Part shown: positions 4,703 through 6,445 of the stretch, in pieces
How positions within the stretch are numbered: position 1 is the first letter of the stretch
How the letters are laid out: each line of letters starts with the position of its first letter
Assembly (NCBI GenBank): GCA_007128275.1
Contig: SKXR01000032.1
Span: 1-6,445, forward strand
Length of the DNA stretch: 6,445 nucleotides
DNA from: Kiritimatiellia bacterium
GTDB lineage: Bacteria > Verrucomicrobiota > Kiritimatiellia > SLAD01
Direction: 5' to 3'
Translations under genes and position numbers: made by a program
The notes under the pieces: generated by a model
The model's input: the letters and a program-made list of their open reading frames with translations, nothing else
Databases searched by the model: none
Told to the model about the DNA's origin: nothing

Positions 4703-6130
4703 CTACTTCCTTTGAATCCGTTTTGTTCCGTCTAAGAGGGCGTTGTCCGGTATGGCGGCTTGTTCGTCGGTTTCGTTGATTAGAGTCACCAAGCCCCGGC
4801 AGGTGACCTGCCGACCGAACCGAAAATCGCCCTCGACGCGGATGGCGGCGCACTCGCGCAGGGACGGGGCGCCCGCGGGGAAGCGCCGGTCAAACTCATC
4901 GATGAGCCGATAGCATGCGGGGTCCAGTTGCACGTCGATGGCGGGCAGGGACCGTTCCGGATGCGGCGTGATGTGGTACGCGTGATTGATTTGAAAACAG
5001 TCCGATCGTAAAGCGAGCAGGTCGTCCGTGGTCTTGACCGGCGCGAATCGTGTGCGAGGCACGTCCAGCGCCACGGCGCCGGGAAGGACGGCCAAGGCGG
5101 CGCCCATAGCGGTTTCGAGCTGTATGACGGCGGGCGATTGCGGATCGCGCGGGTCCAGGTTCTTTCGGTTGATCATCACCGGAAGCGGCAGTATCCCGTT
5201 GTGCGTCTTCAGTTGGGTGCGCAGGGCGGGTAGGTTGATCCAGAGACTGTTGGTGTTGAAATAGCGGTAGCGTTCGATATCCTGAAAGTCATCCTTCTCA
5301 TCGGGGGGACATTGGGCCGATTCGCGCAGGAGCAGTTGCCCATTGCGGGAAAGGGCGAGATGGCCCCCTTTACGGTCCGCTGCGGTTCGTGCCGTGGCTT
5401 CCATGAGGAAGGGGTGCTCCTTTTCCGCCATGTACCCCAGGATGCGAGGATCGAGTACCGCGCCCAAGTTGTCGGCGTTGGACACAAACGCGTAGTGCAG
5501 ACCGCTCTCAATAAGCTGATCGAGAAGGCCCGTGGTTTGCAGGCAGACATAGATATCACCGTGACCGGGAGGACACCAGGTCAGTTCCGGGCGGTCGGGA
5601 TGTGTCGCGGGCGCGCCGGTATCGGCCAGAATTTTGGGCACACGGTTTTGCAGAAAGTCCAGCGGGATATCGCGTTGCCCCTGGGCCAAGTCGGGATATT
5701 GGGCCAACGCGGCCAACGTGTCGTCGCGCGTGGAAAAGCTGTTCATGAACAGGAGCGGTGTATGCACGTCAAAGTGCTCGCGGATATGCAGGACCTGCCG
5801 CGCGATGATGTCGAGAAAGCTCAATCCTTCCTTGACGGGTAAGAGGGACTTGGCCCGGTTCAGTCCCATGCTCGTGCCCAATCCGCCGTTGAGTTTGATC
5901 ATGGCCACTTTATTCATGGCATGACGTCCCGCCGCCTCGTGCGCAGTCAGGTCCTTCAGCGCCGGGAGGGTGTCCACGGGTTCGATATCGGTTCCGGAAA
6001 TGAACTCGGATGCGCCGCTGTATAGCTGCTTGAACGCCCGCTCGAATTGGTGAATCAGCAGGGGGTGCGCCTCCTCTTCTTCGAGGAGTTCCCGCACGGG
6101 ATCGTAGGAGGGCTCATGCTTCTTCGTCAT
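4703..6130 (-). CDS. UTP-glucose-1-phosphate uridylyltransferase (eukaryotic-type UDPGP family)
   Basis: The 475-residue cytoplasmic enzyme makes UDP-glucose and pyrophosphate from UTP and glucose 1-phosphate. It belongs to the UDPGP family of eukaryotic UGP2, unrelated in close sequence to bacterial GalU. Motifs in order are KLNGGLGTSMG (79-89), the nucleotide-binding loop, then RAKSLLPVK (92-100), CPPGHGD (186-192), NADNLGA (218-224), NTNSLW (292-297), ETAMGAA (339-345) and RTRFAPVK (359-366) with the conserved lysine of the F-x-P-V-K motif. A C-terminal part with beta-helix-like spacing follows, and the length is normal. UDP-N-acetylhexosamine pyrophosphorylases share the fold, but the ETAMGAA and RFAPVKT motifs favour UDP-glucose. 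The start at 6130 (MTKKHEP) was chosen over an in-frame ATG at 6196, whose extra 22 residues look non-coding. No Shine-Dalgarno precedes it. A DedA-like gene follows after 10 bases. Confidence 0.92.
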   Translation of the reverse strand: MTKKHEPSYDPVRELLEEEEAHPLLIHQFERAFKQLYSGASEFISGTDIEPVDTLPALKDLTAHEAAGRHAMNKVAMIKLNGGLGTSMGLNRAKSLLPVKEGLSFLDIIARQVLHIREHFDVHTPLLFMNSFSTRDDTLAALAQYPDLAQGQRDIPLDFLQNRVPKILADTGAPATHPDRPELTWCPPGHGDIYVCLQTTGLLDQLIESGLHYAFVSNADNLGAVLDPRILGYMAEKEHPFLMEATARTAADRKGGHLALSRNGQLLLRESAQCPPDEKDDFQDIERYRYFNTNSLWINLPALRTQLKTHNGILPLPVMINRKNLDPRDPQSPAVIQLETAMGAALAVLPGAVALDVPRTRFAPVKTTDDLLALRSDCFQINHAYHITPHPERSLPAIDVQLDPACYRLIDEFDRRFPAGAPSLRECAAIRVEGDFRFGRQVTCRGLVTLINETDEQAAIPDNALLDGTKRIQRK

Positions 6131-6136
6131 GGCGCC

Positions 6137-6165
6137 ATTGTTACAGGCCTGCGCCCGCGGATCAA
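6137..6165 (-). promoter_or_regulatory. Candidate sigma-70 promoter of the uridylyltransferase operon
   Basis: On the minus strand, TTGATC (6165-6160) and AACAAT (6142-6137) are 17 bases apart. Each matches four of six consensus positions. Initiation six or seven bases downstream would fall at or next to the ATG at 6130, giving a leaderless mRNA. That would agree with the lack of a Shine-Dalgarno sequence. The match is modest and could be chance. Confidence 0.3.
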
Positions 6166-6221
6166 GCCTGCGTCTACCCAAGTGCGGAAGAAGCACGAAA
6201 CCCGAATGTTGAAAGGCGACT

Positions 6222-6262
6222 CAAGCCAAAGCGGCATCGACGCTGCGCTCTGCCGCCGCAGT
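6222..6262 (-). repeat. Palindromic family copy D (inverted)
   Basis: CCAAAGCGGCATCGACGC (6226-6243) followed by TGCGCTCTGCCGCCGCAGT is the reverse complement layout of copy A, with a different centre. It lies about 90 bases upstream of the uridylyltransferase start. Confidence 0.75.
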
Positions 6263-6445
6263 TGTTTCACCACGGAGCACATAGCGCAGCGTAGCCGCAA
6301 CCCAATAACGGGAACCGCGAATGAACGCCAATAGACGCGAATGTTTCTTTGAACAGAAGGTAACGAAGATCACAAAAAAGTTTCCGCGAGCTTCGCGATC
6401 TTTAGCGAAGCGGGTGTTTAGAATCTGCGCAAGAAAACAAGAATA
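6263..6445. other. Non-coding tail of the window with short repeats
   Basis: No gene is seen. GCGAATGAAC, GCCAATAGAC and GCGAATG follow each other at 6317-6343 as a 10-base periodic repeat. The segment GAACAGAAGGTAACGAAGAT (6351-6370) is followed by an A run. GCTTCGC (6390-6396) and GCGAAGC (6405-6411) form a perfect 7-base stem with an 8-base loop. Base composition becomes more A+T-rich here than in the genes. Confidence 0.5.

Overview
This is a bacterial housekeeping region of about 58% G+C (estimated by eye) in which four confidently coding genes are separated by spacers built largely from dispersed and palindromic repeats. No tRNA, rRNA, CRISPR array, transposase or phage gene is visible. 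I see no gene cluster that amounts to a new biological system. The unusual content is the repeat architecture and a few residue-level oddities. The eukaryotic-type UDP-glucose pyrophosphorylase, together with this style of short interspersed repeats, would fit a PVC-group bacterium (Verrucomicrobiota, Kiritimatiellota or relatives). That assignment is an inference from memory and is not proven by the sequence.

Layout. Positions 1-101 may hold the last 32 codons of an upstream plus-strand gene. Positions 102-479 are a repeat-bearing leader. Positions 480-2471 (+) encode an AMP-forming acetyl-CoA synthetase with a strong ribosome binding site. Positions 2472-2926 are a mosaic: a repeat starting at the acs stop codon, a 16-bp tandem repeat, a 134-bp MITE-like nested palindrome, and a further repeat that runs into the next start codon. 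Positions 2927-3859 (+) encode a lipoate-protein ligase A whose final codons and stop lie inside a palindrome. Positions 3860-4158 are a convergent spacer with three members of one repeat family and two small hairpins. On the minus strand, 6130-4703 encodes a UDPGP-family UTP-glucose-1-phosphate uridylyltransferase. It is followed after 10 bases by a DedA/VTT-domain membrane protein (4692-4159), and the two form an apparent operon. Positions 6131-6445 contain a candidate promoter for that operon and more repeats.

Functionally, acs activates acetate to acetyl-CoA. lplA attaches lipoate to the 2-oxoacid dehydrogenase and glycine-cleavage complexes. The uridylyltransferase makes UDP-glucose for glycogen, glycolipid or envelope polysaccharide. 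The DedA-like protein probably works in membrane lipid or undecaprenyl-carrier handling. The first two share central acetyl-CoA metabolism and the last two could share envelope biogenesis, but nothing shows that the two halves cooperate.

The most notable pattern is that every visible transcription-unit end (the putative upstream ORF, acs, lplA, dedA) has its stop codon inside or within a few bases of a repeat, while the intra-operon stop of the uridylyltransferase does not.
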